Positions 24,112 through 36,346 of a stretch of 64,000 nucleotides of DNA are shown piece after piece; position 1 is the stretch's first letter, and each line of letters starts with the position of its first letter. This DNA is from Pyrrhoderma lamaoense. Taxonomy: Eukaryota > Basidiomycota > Agaricomycetes > Hymenochaetales > Hymenochaetaceae. The DNA lies in assembly GCA_002794735.1 (NCBI GenBank), contig NBAZ01000009.1, forward strand, positions 1,302,001-1,366,000, in the 5' to 3' direction. The notes below the pieces were generated by a model. That model was given only the letters and a program-made list of their open reading frames with translations, did not search any database and was not told the origin of the DNA. Position numbers and translations under genes: made by a program.

Positions 24112-25020
24112 TTATGATGCATCCAGAGAGTAGAGCTCGATGATGTTGAAGTTTATAGTATCGCGACTGATGATAGTCATGAGACCAGGGACATTACGAG
24201 TTTCTTCAAGAGCAACAGGTTGGCGGGGATCTTTTCGTGAAGTAGAAAATGCGGCTGTAGCGGTATAGCGGACCTAGTGAAACATTATTGAGTAAGATGT
24301 TCTGGCCAGCAGAAATATGCCTGTTGCTTACATGTACCCTGAATGACCCATCACTCCTATGTTTTGGTCCACAGATTGAGCTCGCCCATCTAGGTGATGA
24401 TACTTCAATACAGACCAAGACAGTTGCGAGGCATAGGTATATACGTACTGTTCATCAATAAGAATGTTGGCATGGAGCGGACTAGCCCGGTCTAGAAGGC
24501 TCGTGCGGGTTGCGCGGAGTAGCTTTGAAGTGTCTACAGCATCCGCACAGACGTATATGTCCTGAATCTCAAGGCGGGCAAGTTTTCTGAGGTCATCCGA
24601 GTTAAGGGCAGGGGACGTGAGAGAGCTATGAGTTACAGGCGTCTCGCCTGAACTAGAATCTATGTGATGAGCCTTAACCTTCTTTTGTACTCTTCGAAGC
24701 TTGACAAATATGTTGGCAACATGAGGAAAGGTTAGATGGTGACTATGCATGTGCCTCGCAGGAGCAGATTCTGACTGAGGAATGGTAGCTGTGGAACGTC
24801 GTTCTGGCTCAGGATGGCTTTGTAAAGGGTTGGAGACCGAGCGACGTTGAACGGGTGCCTGCGTTTTACTATCAAAATCTGCATGACTGGAACGTCGCCT
24901 AGGAACGATGATGCTTGCAACTGATCTGGAGGAAACCATTGGAAATAGCTTGCGAGTGGGTGAAGTTGAAGGAGAAGCCGAGTTGGAACCCATTGGCTGG
25001 GCTTGAGCAGCGGTCGTCAT
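24112..25020 (-). CDS. Unrecognised 275-aa protein with basic Ser-rich N-terminus
   Basis: No family recognised. Exon 1 24355-25020 (or to 24332), exon 2 24112-24273. The first ~100 residues are Ser/Pro/Arg-rich and likely disordered; then a basic segment (FVKLRRVQKKVKAHH) and a globular C-terminal part including LARLEIQDIYVCADAV, ILIDEQYVYTYASQLSWSV and the end TINFNIIELYSLDAS. Two splice models work: a GTGATG donor in phase, or the stronger GTAAGC donor if one base is missing from a GGG run near 24337. It lies head-to-head with Het-C across a 526-bp promoter, which could mean co-expression but proves nothing about function. Confidence 0.6.
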
Positions 25021-25546
25021 CGAGGAGAGAGCAGCAATTGAAGCGGGAATGTATAGCGGGCTCCGTTCATAGAGAGACCAGAGCCAAGACTAAAGATAGA
25101 CTAGAACGAGGCTACGTAATCAGTACTTGAACCCAAAACTGTGATCAACACACAGAAGTAGCCGATGGTCGACCCGCGACGACATGCGAATGATACTTGT
25201 TGAAAAATCATTGTTTTTGAGAGTTAGACGTCTATCACAAAAGAAAGGCATTTCATCTCGTTCAGGCGAGAAAATACGAATACCTATGCCCGCCGATGCC
25301 TTTGTCTTTGATACAGGCTAATTGGTGCCACATACTTCCATATATAGCCATCGTACGCCCTTGCACTGCAAGATGTGTCGCCTGAGTTTCCGTCCAGGAA
25401 TATTCTCCATTTTCAATTTCAAACGCCCTTGTTGCTTTCTTCACCACCACCACCACCACCACCACCAATCATCTATCAGTCTATTCTTCTCATACACCAC
25501 CTGTTTCGCTATTTTTTCAAGCTTGTAGATCGGTTCAAGACGCGAA
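25021..25546. promoter_or_regulatory. Divergent promoter region with a (CAC)n microsatellite
   Basis: Space between two divergently transcribed genes. A run of about eight CAC units occupies 25442-25466, roughly 80 bases upstream of the Het-C start. No other site could be named. Confidence 0.5.
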
Positions 25547-28500
25547 ATGCCGTCTAACTTATTGATATTACTCACTTTACTTGTTGTCTTGACATTCTGC
25601 CTTCAACAACATGGCGTGTATGCGTTCGGAGCTGGAAATATTCCAAGGTATGTTGTTGCTCCAATATGCTTCCCAATCGCGCCGTGTCAAACCACATCAA
25701 CATTGAACGCCATTAGCTATGCATATATGGAAGGACGTGCCTTCCGTCATGGTGATATTGTTGGTACTTCTATGTGATCTAAATAAAACTGATGCTAACT
25801 ACTGAGAATATAGGAGGATATTCTGGCAGATATTGCGAAGAAGACAGGCGGTGGCATCATGGGTGCTTTAGCAGGGAAGAGTAAGTTTGGCGGACTTGAT
25901 ATCAAACGGATATATTTTGGGCAAGTATCGATTATCTGTCGTAAGTGATCTGCTTCTAACACGATGTTGATCGTTATATTAGAAACTGGTTGAGAGACTA
26001 TTCGCAAGCTGTTGATATCGCTAGTTTGAAAAAACTCCAATTACAAGTATGTGAACTAACCTTATACTGAACTCCAATACTTATAAACTTGTAGACAATC
26101 ATCAATCTTTGTATGGCTCTTGGCTTTCTTGCTCACGGATATGCCACACATGAATTTGAAGTCACCGAGGAGCGTCTCGGTGTTTATCTTCCGGTCCGAG
26201 ATTTGAATTATTCATATGATCCTATCCACAAACGTTAATTATAACCTCAGACAGAACATATCGACAATCCTAAGGGTTACGGAGAAGGAGAAGATGCTCG
26301 AAAGTACCATCCAAAGCTTCGTGGACCTGTTGATCCCCGTGAATTGGAAATCGATAATCGTACTGGGATGAAAAACTACATTGCAAACGGTGAGAAAAAC
26401 AGTGTGCACTCTCGACAGTTAGTATAGTATATCTTACTGAGTTCCTCAAAAGAAAACGGATCTTGGGATACCTCAAAGGCCTTGGTCAGACGCACACTAG
26501 AGCGTTGTATACATCTAGGTCGGCAACATCGCGCGAATGGACAAAAGCAAGATTTGTATGAATCCTATCGATTACTTGGTCAAGCTGTTAGTGAATCTCG
26601 TATAATATACTTGGAGCACAGAGCTGATACTAGGCGAGCAGATGCATACCCTCGAGGACTTCCCCGCTCATTCAAACTTCTGCGAACTTCTTCTTGTTTC
26701 AATGGGATATAACAACGTCTTTGTGCATGTTGGCGATCGAGTACGGGTCAGTGCTCCGAATGGAAAGTCCGTAGCACCACTCGTTACTGGTGAATTGATT
26801 CTTTTCTGTGTGTCAACTCTCATAACTGAAAGCTGGGCTTTCCAAACAGGGACATTTGGGTCTAGCGATTTCATCCACAGTTTGTTGGGAGAGGCTACTG
26901 ATCATATTGTATGGGCAACCTTTCTTTGCGTTCATGTGCATTGGCGTGACATGTTATGATTTACAGAGCGAAGCCTCAGTTTCAGACTTAAACCGAGAGA
27001 TTGAAAAGGCTCAGAGCCGTGAACGTTCAGGTCCAGGTTCCTCTAATAGCGGTTTCTCTTCTGCAACCATTCGTGATATATTCTCAAAACTTCCATTGGG
27101 TGAGGACGGCGCAACGATGAGTCGGGGATTGGACAACTGTGAGCGTATCCGTGCTGGAGCTGCTGGAGGTGGCAAACGTCCAGAGGATATGAGCCCACAA
27201 GAACTCCATGCAGTTCTTTGGCAAGTTTTAACTTTCCGAGACTCCGTTGTAAAGAAAATCGAGAAAACTATTGGTGAGATCTCATACTAGATCTAGAAAT
27301 GAGGAAACTCATGATTGACCTGCTTCAGAAAAAATACCTGGTCTTGGTCCACTGATTGAAAAGTTGATGGATTCCATTTCGGTTTTTGTCCTTACGACCT
27401 TAGAGCCGTATCTAAAACCAATATTAAAGTCTGCCTCAACGGGCTTGATGTCTGCCTCAGGAGAAGTAATTAACAATCATGACCAGTATGAGGTAAGTGA
27501 TTCTGTATACTCAGAGATATATGTACTGATGGATTATTAGGTGTTTAATGACCCTAGTGCAGTGAGTCCGTATGAAGAAGTGTCACTATTTTTTCGTTTA
27601 CGTATCCCCTGACAGTCTGACCCAACTCACTCTTTCCTGAGCAAGGATCACTTTGTAAGCTAAGTTTTCTTTCGTCTTTCGGGATGTAAGTTGATACGTT
27701 ACTCAGAATCTAATACTGAATGAGCCTGCTGGGAAAATTGCCATGACTATAGTTTCGTATGCCGCCAAGCTGATAGTAAGAGCTTGGAATGACAATTCTA
27801 TGAACGTGAATCAAGTAACCGAAGATATCTTACAGTGCATGTGAGTAGAACTATTCTAAGGGCAAGCGCCTACTCATTGTTAATCATCGTTATCTCTAGG
27901 TTCCATCCGGACTTTCATAATTCTAGCTCCCAAATCCAGCGCGAGATGATTCAGTGTATGCGTGATTGGGTTCAAGGACTTGGCCATAAACAGCAATCCA
28001 TTATTTCCCGCCTGTCGAAGGAGATGGTTCGTGAGCATCGAAATATAAGGGGAAAGGGGGAGGGCGGTGTATCAGAGGCTGAGGGACCGCTGCTTGGAAC
28101 GCTGCTCATACCACACAGTCACAAATTGGCGGTTATCTTAGCGGGATACCTGGTGTTTCTCAAGCACAATCCCTCTTTAACCAAGCGTCGCGTCCGAATC
28201 ATTCTCAATACCCTTTCAGAGAAGCTGCACCACAGGCATCCTACTCACATAGTCATACTGAATCAATTCACACAACAGTCTCTACGCCAGCTGGATTTTC
28301 TGAACCCATACCACATAGTACTGTCGGCGAAGCGTCTGGTTACTATGGTTCAAGCAATATGAGTGGAGGTGCGGGTCATACTAGTGAGGCACACACTCCG
28401 AGCTTCCCAAGCTCATCAGGATATGATGCCCCCCTGGACCTCCACCATCGTTCCCATCTTTCCCTGGCGCAGAACAGCGTGCGCATGGCTATGCTCCATC

Positions 28501-28716
28501 TTATATGCCTCCGTCGGGACCGCCGCCGTTTAGTGGTGCTCCAGGAGGATTTCCAATGCCTGGAGATAGACCGCCTACTTTTCCTAGTGCCGGGGGCCCA
28601 CCTTCCCTGATCTTAACATGTACGCGCCTCCCGGAGGACCGCCACCTGGTGAAAGTTATTATGCATCTCCACCCGGTGGGTTTTCTCGTCCTCAAGGACC
28701 CTCCGGAGGTTGGTAA
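25547..28716 (+). CDS. het-C: Het-C heterokaryon-incompatibility-type protein
   Basis: Secretory-pathway glycine-rich protein of the Het-C family, whose allelic differences trigger incompatibility in Neurospora. Fifteen exons: 25547-25647, 25717-25759, 25814-25920, 25983-26046, 26095-26193, 26251-26389, 26453-26586, 26642-26789, 26850-26908, 26967-27273, 27329-27492, 27541-27561, 27616-27654, 27707-27840, 27900-28716; about 792 aa. A signal peptide (residues 1-26) is followed by AFGAGNIPS, GRAFRHGDIEDIL, RIYFGNWLRDYSQAVD, HEFEVTEERLGVYLP, EHIDNPKGYGEGEDAR, HTLEDFPAHSNFCEL and a Gly/Pro-rich tail ending GPSGGW. Intron 3 has a GC donor (GCAAGT at 25921). The last exon is short of one base at three homopolymers (28083-28085, 28429-28434, 28592-28599); three lost bases exactly restore phase through to the Gly/Pro tail. 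Whether it acts in self-recognition here is unknown. Confidence 0.92.
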
Positions 28717-28918
28717 CTTAACTTTTCTGAAAGGTATAGTTGTTAAATCTATATCTTTTCTTTTCCTTTCCCAACAAATAAGATAATAAGTTGTAAAAAG
28801 TGTTTTAGTGATTATTTGTAAAAATATAAGTAGTTTAACAAAAATTATACTTAAATACAGCTGAGTATACCAAAGAATGCTGGAGTTTTTGAACTATTGA
28901 AAACTCAGCCATGCCACA

Positions 28919-30926
28919 TGTTATGGTTTCCTTAAAACTAAGGGATCAGTGCAATTTACAACCTTAGTAATAGAGGTTCGATAACCCAGATAAGGCAACT
29001 CTAATCCTGTCACCAAAAGGGGGTGGGCTAGCAGTGTGCTAAGTAGTTGATCAGACTAAATAGACACCTAGTCCGGTTAATGCTAATGAGCAGTTGGTGC
29101 TTCTTCAAGGTAGGGGGTCTCAAAGTCGTCATGCCAAGTGCCGAGGACACTACAAGTAGATTGTGACAAAGAGGTAATCACATGAGGTGTCGACCAAGGT
29201 ATGGATTCAACCTGAACAATGCTAATGCAATAACTTGTAGTACAATAACATGGTCTTTTGTTATGGTTTCCTTAAAAACTAAAGGATCAGCGTGATCTGC
29301 AACCTTAGTAACAGAGGTTCAATAACCCAGATAAAGCAACTCTGATCCTTTCGCCAAAAGGGGTGGGCTAGCAGTGTGCTGAGTAGTTGATCAGACTAAA
29401 TAGACACCTAGTCTGGTTAAAGCTAACGAGCAGTTGGTGTTTCTTCAAAGTAGGGGGTCTCGAAGTCGTTGTGCCAAGTGCCGAGGACACTACAAGTAGA
29501 TTGTGACAAAGAAGTAATCATGCAAGGTGTCGACCAAGGTATTGATTCAACCTGAACAATGTCGATGCAATAACTCATAGTACGATAACATGGTCCTTCT
29601 TGGAGAGTATAGAAGTAGTCTCCTCACTGTACAGTGATAGAGAACAAGTAACGATGTTAGAGAAAGCTAGATGTTCTACCACAATACAGATACCCTTAAA
29701 GCAACACCTTTGCCAGCTAATGACAATCTTGACTGAGCACAGGTATTGTACTTCAAGTGTAATTGTAACTTGTTACCGTTTTACGGCTATAAGTGAGTCT
29801 GAACAATCTACTCTATGATGTCCAAAAGTCCTGCTTTTATAGCCTTCATCAACACCCATTATGCTATGGGTATTCCTTTATCCTAACTATAACCCTAAGG
29901 GCACTTGCTCCACAAGTTCCTGAAGACCTTGTGTGTCCAACACATGTCTGAACCTTTAATGTCCCTGCTCTACTGTTTGTATAATCACATTGCTCCCTGA
30001 GACCCTTAGATCTGATCTAAAGAGATTCTCAATCTCCTAACCCTGAGTCAGGATCCACTGCCCTGAATTCTAAATAACCCCAATTGTGGCTGAACTGTGT
30101 TGTGCATTCACTCCACAAAGACCTTGTATGGTCTGTGCCAACCCAACAGGCCACACACTATTCTGTATTGAAGTATTAATGATATCCTTATTGTATGTAT
30201 CTAAGCACATCAATTAACTTGAGATGATCGTAGACTTTCCTTGGTAGCTGACAGAGTAAGAGTATTCCCCATTTTGGTGGGTCCTTTGGTATCACTTGAT
30301 AGTGAACCACACTACTGCTGTACTGTTCTTCGTGCTGGTGTCCAGTATGCTCCATATTTGTTAAGACTACAATCCTGACTTGACCCCAGACTTTTTTCTT
30401 CCTTCTTATTTCCAAGAATGTAACATAGTGAAAGGTCCATACATCTTGCTCCCAATGAGGGAATTCTCGAATAGAATTGTCTGTCCAGTACTTCTGTACT
30501 TGTACTGTAAACTCGGTAGCATCCACTCCCATCTCGAAGAGAGTTGTCCAAGTGATCCCTGGTCTGATACCAAGAGACTTGTTCCACCTGACTGTGTACT
30601 TGAGATTTGCTAGTTTGTTCTGCTTCATGTACTGCTATACAAACACCTACATCTCCTGTAGGATTTGGTAAGGTCCTAGTTTCTGACCTTTGCTGTGATT
30701 CTATCCAACCACAGACTTGATCCAGCAATGGCTCTGCTGGCTGTGCATGTAGTAGTTCAAACACTGCAGACCTTTCTTCATCTTGAGAAAGGACTTCTTT
30801 GTGTGACATGGCTGAGTTCCCTATTATTTGTAATAGGCAAGATTTGCAGCTTCCTATATTTGGTTTGTGTTTGATCTCTGACCTAGCCGATGATCTGTGA
30901 ATTTTCAAACCTCCAATCTCATAACA
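28919..30926. mobile_element. Solo-LTR-like insertion, family L1, with internal tandem duplication
   Basis: Begins TGTTATGG and ends ATAACA, the TG...CA ends of an LTR. The first 340 bp (28919-29258) are repeated directly at 29259 onward, so the true unit is about 1.67 kb. Flanks CCACA and CTACA form a target duplication with one mismatch. The copy at 33120-36346 matches along its length. No second LTR or internal retroelement genes are attached, so a solo LTR is the simplest reading. Minus-strand frames at 30188-30908 recur in the other copy but have no recognisable domain. Confidence 0.65.
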
Positions 30927-33119
30927 CTACATAGGAAAATTTTTTCTTAAAAAGAAGAAAAGCCTACAATGTTTGAACAACTACATATATAATGGGGAGG
31001 GGCAATCCTCGTAAGAAATGTGAGGATTATAAATCAGTGTTCTTAGTCAGTAGTTGTATTATATAATCAAAAATCACCCTTTAGCAGTTCTTTAAAAGAA
31101 CACCTACATCTTTGAGCCATGATGGCTCTCTCAACCAATTCTCTAAAATAACAAAAAAAATACTGTGTGATCTAAAGAAGAAAAGCTAGAAAACCATTAA
31201 GCCAAATTTTCAAATTTTTAAGTTTAAAGAAATTTATTAAGAGTTTAAATTTTAAAAGTGAAATAACTCAAGAAATACTCAAGAATTCACTAATCTAAAA
31301 TAACAGATTTCAAAATTTATATTTAAAGTTTTTAAGCTAAAAGTTAGAAGACATAAAATTAAGTTTTAAAAACTAAGTTGAAGATTTAAGTTTCTGAAAA
31401 AAATAAGAATTTTATATTATATAAGCAGAGTTAGACTATCAAATTGACTGCAGCACTGTTTTTTTTTGTTCAATTCAAAATCTTTGTGCTTATGAACAAC
31501 TCTTAAACACAAAAGTAAGTTAAAATGACAAAAAAAAAGTATAAAAAATAAAAAATTTAAATTATTAAATTAAGTTTTGTTATATTTGTAAGAAATTATT
31601 ATAATCTTATCATCACAATTATATATGATGATAATGTGTTAATTGTAACATGTTATAAATGACATTTCAAATGTCATTAGTTTAAAAATAGAAAAATATA
31701 TTTTTTTATGTCAAAAAAACAGTTTTTTTACTTTAATTCAAGTAAAAGTAAATTAAAATGACTGAAAGAATAGCAAGGGTGAGCAAAATAGACAGCAGCA
31801 ACAACAAAAACAATAATGTTAAGGTTTGATTTGGAAGGACTTGTTTACAATAGGAGAATTAACCTAATAAAGGGGAGGAGGGATATTGGACTGAACTATT
31901 ATGGAGGATTATCTAATGGAGCCCTTATCTAATCATAACCCTATAACTGGAATTACTACTTGGGAGAATCAAACTATGAGGTTTTTACTAGAAGAAGTTA
32001 GAAGATTTGTTCAAGCTAAACATAAATGTACTCTGTGCAATCAGGCTATTCATTTACAAGGGCACTTGTTCAACTATACTCTGTGACTAATTGTCAATAC
32101 TATGCTACTGCAAATCACACTTGTTATAATCTTCTTTACTGCTAAATGAGATTATTCTTTTTCCATCTTTGAAGTACATTCTAATACTTGGAAGAACTGT
32201 TTTACCAGATCTATCAGTCTACTCAGTTCAAATGGAACTTCTAAATTCAAGTGGGAAGTGTCTGTTTATATAACCTGGTTCAGTCATAACCACACTTGCC
32301 CCAATATCTTAGTCTTTCACACTTTCACACTTTTTGAAGCTGCTTCCACAAAAAGTTAGCAACTGTATGAACTCTTACAACTCAATCTCTTTGAGTTCAT
32401 CAAACATCAGGATATAACAGGGTTCTTGGCTCAATATAGTAGAGATACTAGGCATAGAACAGATGTGTTTATTAATACTTTATTGAGAGCACTCACTGCT
32501 TTACAAGTTACTTTCTTAAAGCTACACTCTAATGGTCAAGAGTAGAACAGGGACAACACTAATACTAGATATAAATGGGAGAAGGGTGGACAATCTATGC
32601 TCCAAGCTAGTACAAGGAAAACTGGGACAAAAGGGTTAGCAAGGCTTAATCTAGATCTATCAGGATTCTCAGAACAAGACAGCCAGTATAACAATGCACA
32701 ATTTTAGCTTTAGTAATGTGCAGTCATCTGCAGCACTTGCACAGCAATACACAGTTAAGGTTCAGTAGAGTTAAGAGCATAGAAGACAGAATATTACTAT
32801 AAGTAGTTAGTAGATTAGTCAGAGATCAAGGGTCTTGTGGAGTATAAAAGAAGCAGAAGTTCAGGGTCAAAAAACAGTTAATAAAACTGTGGTTTCTTAC
32901 CCCAAATTTGTCTTCTGATCATCACTCTCTAGGCTATACCTTGTTACTCATTGTACTTTGCTTAAAGGAGGCAATCTGATCTTTGTTGAAAGAAATCTAT
33001 TAGTGATTACTTTAGTCTGACTAGCTGGCCTGGAATATCCTTATAAAAAAGAAAATAAGATTTGGTTCAGGGGTCCCCAGATACCCTTTTCAAATCTGGA
33101 CTAAGATGTACATGGCTAA
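30927..33119. other. AT-rich repeat-derived DNA, no gene
   Basis: Very AT-rich from about 31140 to 31760 with poly(A) and poly(T) runs. The part from 31819 shares a repeat with 39970-40256. Around 32830-32900 there is a TATAAAAG-like box and AATAAA, perhaps the remnant of an LTR. Nothing is codable at length. Confidence 0.5.
31819..32085. repeat. Dispersed repeat, copy 1
   Basis: Matches 39970-40256 over about 270 bases with scattered changes and small gaps; shared words include GGACTGAACTA and ACCCTATAACTGGAATTACT. In this copy the repeat holds a short open frame with a CxxC pair (CTLCNQA); in the other copy the frame is broken. Origin unknown. Confidence 0.65.
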
Positions 33120-36100
33120 TGTTACAGTTTCCTTAAAACTAAGGGATCAGTGCAATCTACAACCTTAGTAATAGAGGTTCAATAACCCAGATAAAGCAAC
33201 TCTGATCCTGTCACCAAAAGGGGTGGGCTAGCAGTGTGCTGAGTAGTTGATCAGACTAAATAGACACCTAGCCTGGTTAAAGCTAATGAGCAGTTGGTGT
33301 TTCTTCAAGGTAGGGGGTCTCGAAGTTGTCGTGCCAAGTGCCGAGGACACTACAAGTAGATTGTGACAAAAAAGTAATTATGCAAGGTGTCGACCAAGGT
33401 ATTGATTCAACCTAAACAATGCCAATGCAATAACTCGTAGTACGATAACGTGATCCTTCTTGGAGAGTATAGAAGTAGTCTCCTCACTGTACAGCAATAG
33501 AGAACAAGTAACGATGTTAGAGAAAGCTAGATGTTCTACCACAATACAGATACCCTTAAAGCAACACCTTTGCCAGCTAATGACAATCTTGACTGAGTGC
33601 AGGTATTGTACTTCAAGTGTAGTTGTAACTTGTTACCGTTTTATGGCTATAAGTGAGTCTGAACAATCTACTCTATGATGTCCAAAAGTCCTTCTTTTAT
33701 AGCTTTCATCAACACCCATTATGCTATGAGTATTCCTTTATTCTAACCATAACTTTAAGAGCACTTGCTCCACAAGTCCTAACCATAACCTTAAGGGCAC
33801 TTGCTCCACAAGTCCCTGAAGACCCTGTGTGTCTAACACATGTCTGAACCCTTAACATCCCTGCTCCACTTGTTCATATGATTGCATTACTCCCTGGGAC
33901 CCTGAGACTTTTAGATCTGATCTAGAGAGATTCTTAATCTCTTGACCCTGAGTTAGAGTCCACTGCCCTGAACTCTAGATAACCCCAATTGTGGCTGAAC
34001 CATGTTGTGCATTCACTCCACAAAGACCCTGTATGGTCCGTGCTGACCCAGCAGGCCACACATTGTTCTGCATTGAAGTATTGATGATATCCCCATTGTA
34101 TGTATCCAGGCACATTGATTAACTTGAGATGATTGTAGACTTTCCTTGGTAGCTGATAGAGTAAGAGTATTCCCCATTCTGGGGGTCTCATGGTATCACT
34201 TGATAGTGAACCACACTACTGCTGCACTGTTCTTCATGCTAGTGTCCAGTATGCTCCATATTTGTTAAGACCACAATCCTGACTTGACCCCAGACCTTTT
34301 CCTTCTTTCTTATCTCCAAGAAAGTAACATAGTGAAAGGTCCAAACACCTTGCTCTCAATGAGGGAATTCTTGAATAAAATCGTCTGTCCAGTATTTCTG
34401 TACTTGTATTGTGAACTCAGTAGCATTGTTAGGATTTCCAAACTTTAGGCTTACCAATAACGATTATAAAGCGCTTACATCATGTCTAATAATGAGGTCA
34501 CACAAGGCTCATCAACTAGCTGGGACAGACCCCAAAACATATGCCATACCTGTTATAGAACAATACAGGAAATAGAAGAGATATGTAATAATATGGCCAT
34601 ATGAATAACAAAGACCTTAATCAAAACCCAGAAGGAAGATTGGAGGTACTATAATAACTACAGATGGTTTGATATGCATACAAACAACTATCCTTACGAT
34701 ACCACCTTGCATAACATAACAAGGGTACAAAACCACCTTTGGTTAGAAGAACCATTCAAGGACATATACCTCGATCAACCTGAGCTACAGGTTTGCTCCG
34801 AAGCAATGCTAGATGCTAGAAGTCATGGAAAACCAATTCTAGTAGCATCCTCAATATGTGTTATACTACACAAGCAAGCTTCAGAAGAAATCAAGGAAGC
34901 AATTTGTAAATCTGTAATCAGAGTTACAGACAAAAGCTTTGCACTATGAGGACCAGGCATAATGACTATAGATGAAAAGGAGACAAATCACTTTGCAATG
35001 CAAATGCACACACTGTGGAGAGGAATGATACACGAAACTTACAATAAAGCTCCTCGTCCAGGATTCGAGAGAGTAGATTGGATTGCTCTTAACAGAACTC
35101 AACCAGTAACACTTCCAGTGAGACCACAGCGAGAAAGTCCTCCATTACCAGTCATGCCTAATAGGGAATGCCCTATACTACCACACATTAATACTATTCT
35201 CCCAAGAGAGGAATGGGATAGAAACAATCCATCAGCCCATGCTAGAACTAGCATAGTGTCAGACCATCCACAGTATGAATGGCAGACTAGCCATTCTTCT
35301 TAGCAAGCCCAAGGCTGGGCTAAGAAGATATTCCCATGCTGGGAACAGATGTGCCGGTCGAATAAATTCTCATGATACGAATATGGTAATTCACGAGTCA
35401 GGTGATTGTACTAATGGACACGGCAACGGAAACAGTTATAAACAATATAATAAACTTAATGCTTTTAAATGAAGGACGAATTAGACACTTTAACTAGTGC
35501 CACAAATTGCTGAAAATATGGATACAGGTGCCACAAACAATGGTGCCACACTAGGTGCCACATTGGTGCCACACTAAGTGCCACAAATTAAACATAATAA
35601 TAGTATTTCTTGATGATTAAATGGGTAGTTAGTTCACATGTAGTAGATGTATATAAGGAGGTTGATTTTGACCAAGATCTCCTCATTGAAATCAATCTTG
35701 TCACAAACCCAATGACAGCTAATCTGTCTAAATCTGATACATCACTATCATCTGTCAGTATATCTGGCCTACAAGTCATTTCTGTTTTGAACACTGTGAT
35801 ACTAAGTACAAGGGCATCTTATATAAGTATGCTTAGTCGTATTATCCCCTTGCTTATACAAGCAGATCAATACAGATCCTAACAAGCATCCACTCTCATC
35901 TCAAAAAGAGTTGTCCAAGTGATCCTGTAGAGGTCTGATTGTAACAAATAAGTCTTCCTGCAATTAATACACCCTACCCTAGTCTGGTACCAGAGGACTC
36001 TTTCCACCTGACTGTGTACTTGAGATTTGCTAGTTCGTTCTGCTTCATGTACTGCTATACAAACACCTATGTCTCTTGTAGAATTTGGTAAGATCCTAGT

Positions 36101-36346
36101 TTCTGACCTTTGCTGTGATTCTATCCAACCATGGATTTGATCCAGCAATGGCTCTGCTGGCTGTGCATGTAGTTGTTCAAACACCACAGACCTTTCTTTG
36201 TCTAGAAAGAGGTCTTCCCTGTGTGACATGGCTGAGTTTGCTATTGTTTGTAATAGACAGGATTTGCAGCTTCCTTTATTTGGTTTGTGTTTGATCTTCG
36301 ACCTAGCCGATGATCCATGAATCTTCAAACCTCCAATCCCATAACA
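33120..36346. mobile_element. Solo-LTR-like insertion, family L1, interrupted by another element
   Basis: Starts TGTTACAG, ends CCATAACA, and is flanked by a perfect 5-bp duplication GCTAA (33115-33119 and 36347-36351). After removing the nested insertion at 34427-35889 its length is about 1.76 kb, close to the copy at 28919-30926. The exact 5-bp duplication with TG...CA ends identifies LTR-retrotransposon integration. Only one LTR-like unit is present. Confidence 0.75.
34427..35884. mobile_element. Nested TG...CA insertion, family L2 (solo LTR or small retroelement)
   Basis: Begins TGTTAGGATTT and ends AGATCCTAACA (near-perfect 11-bp inverted ends) with a perfect 5-bp target duplication AGCAT at 34422-34426 and 35885-35889; it splits family L1. 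Inside are two plus-strand frames of about 91 and 113 codons (34674-34949 and 34962-35303) without recognisable domains, and a cluster of GGTGCCACA repeats at about 35550-35587. I found no long direct repeat at the two ends, so a solo LTR is favoured. Confidence 0.7.

Noticed and set aside
28086..28362. Alternative C-terminus of Het-C read straight through from 27900
   Set aside because: The other frame gives the Gly/Pro-rich tail typical of Het-C and runs to a stop once single-base run errors are allowed for.
30188..30908. Minus-strand coding genes inside the L1 repeat
   Set aside because: Frames shift between copies and carry no recognisable domain; more likely chance frames in an LTR.
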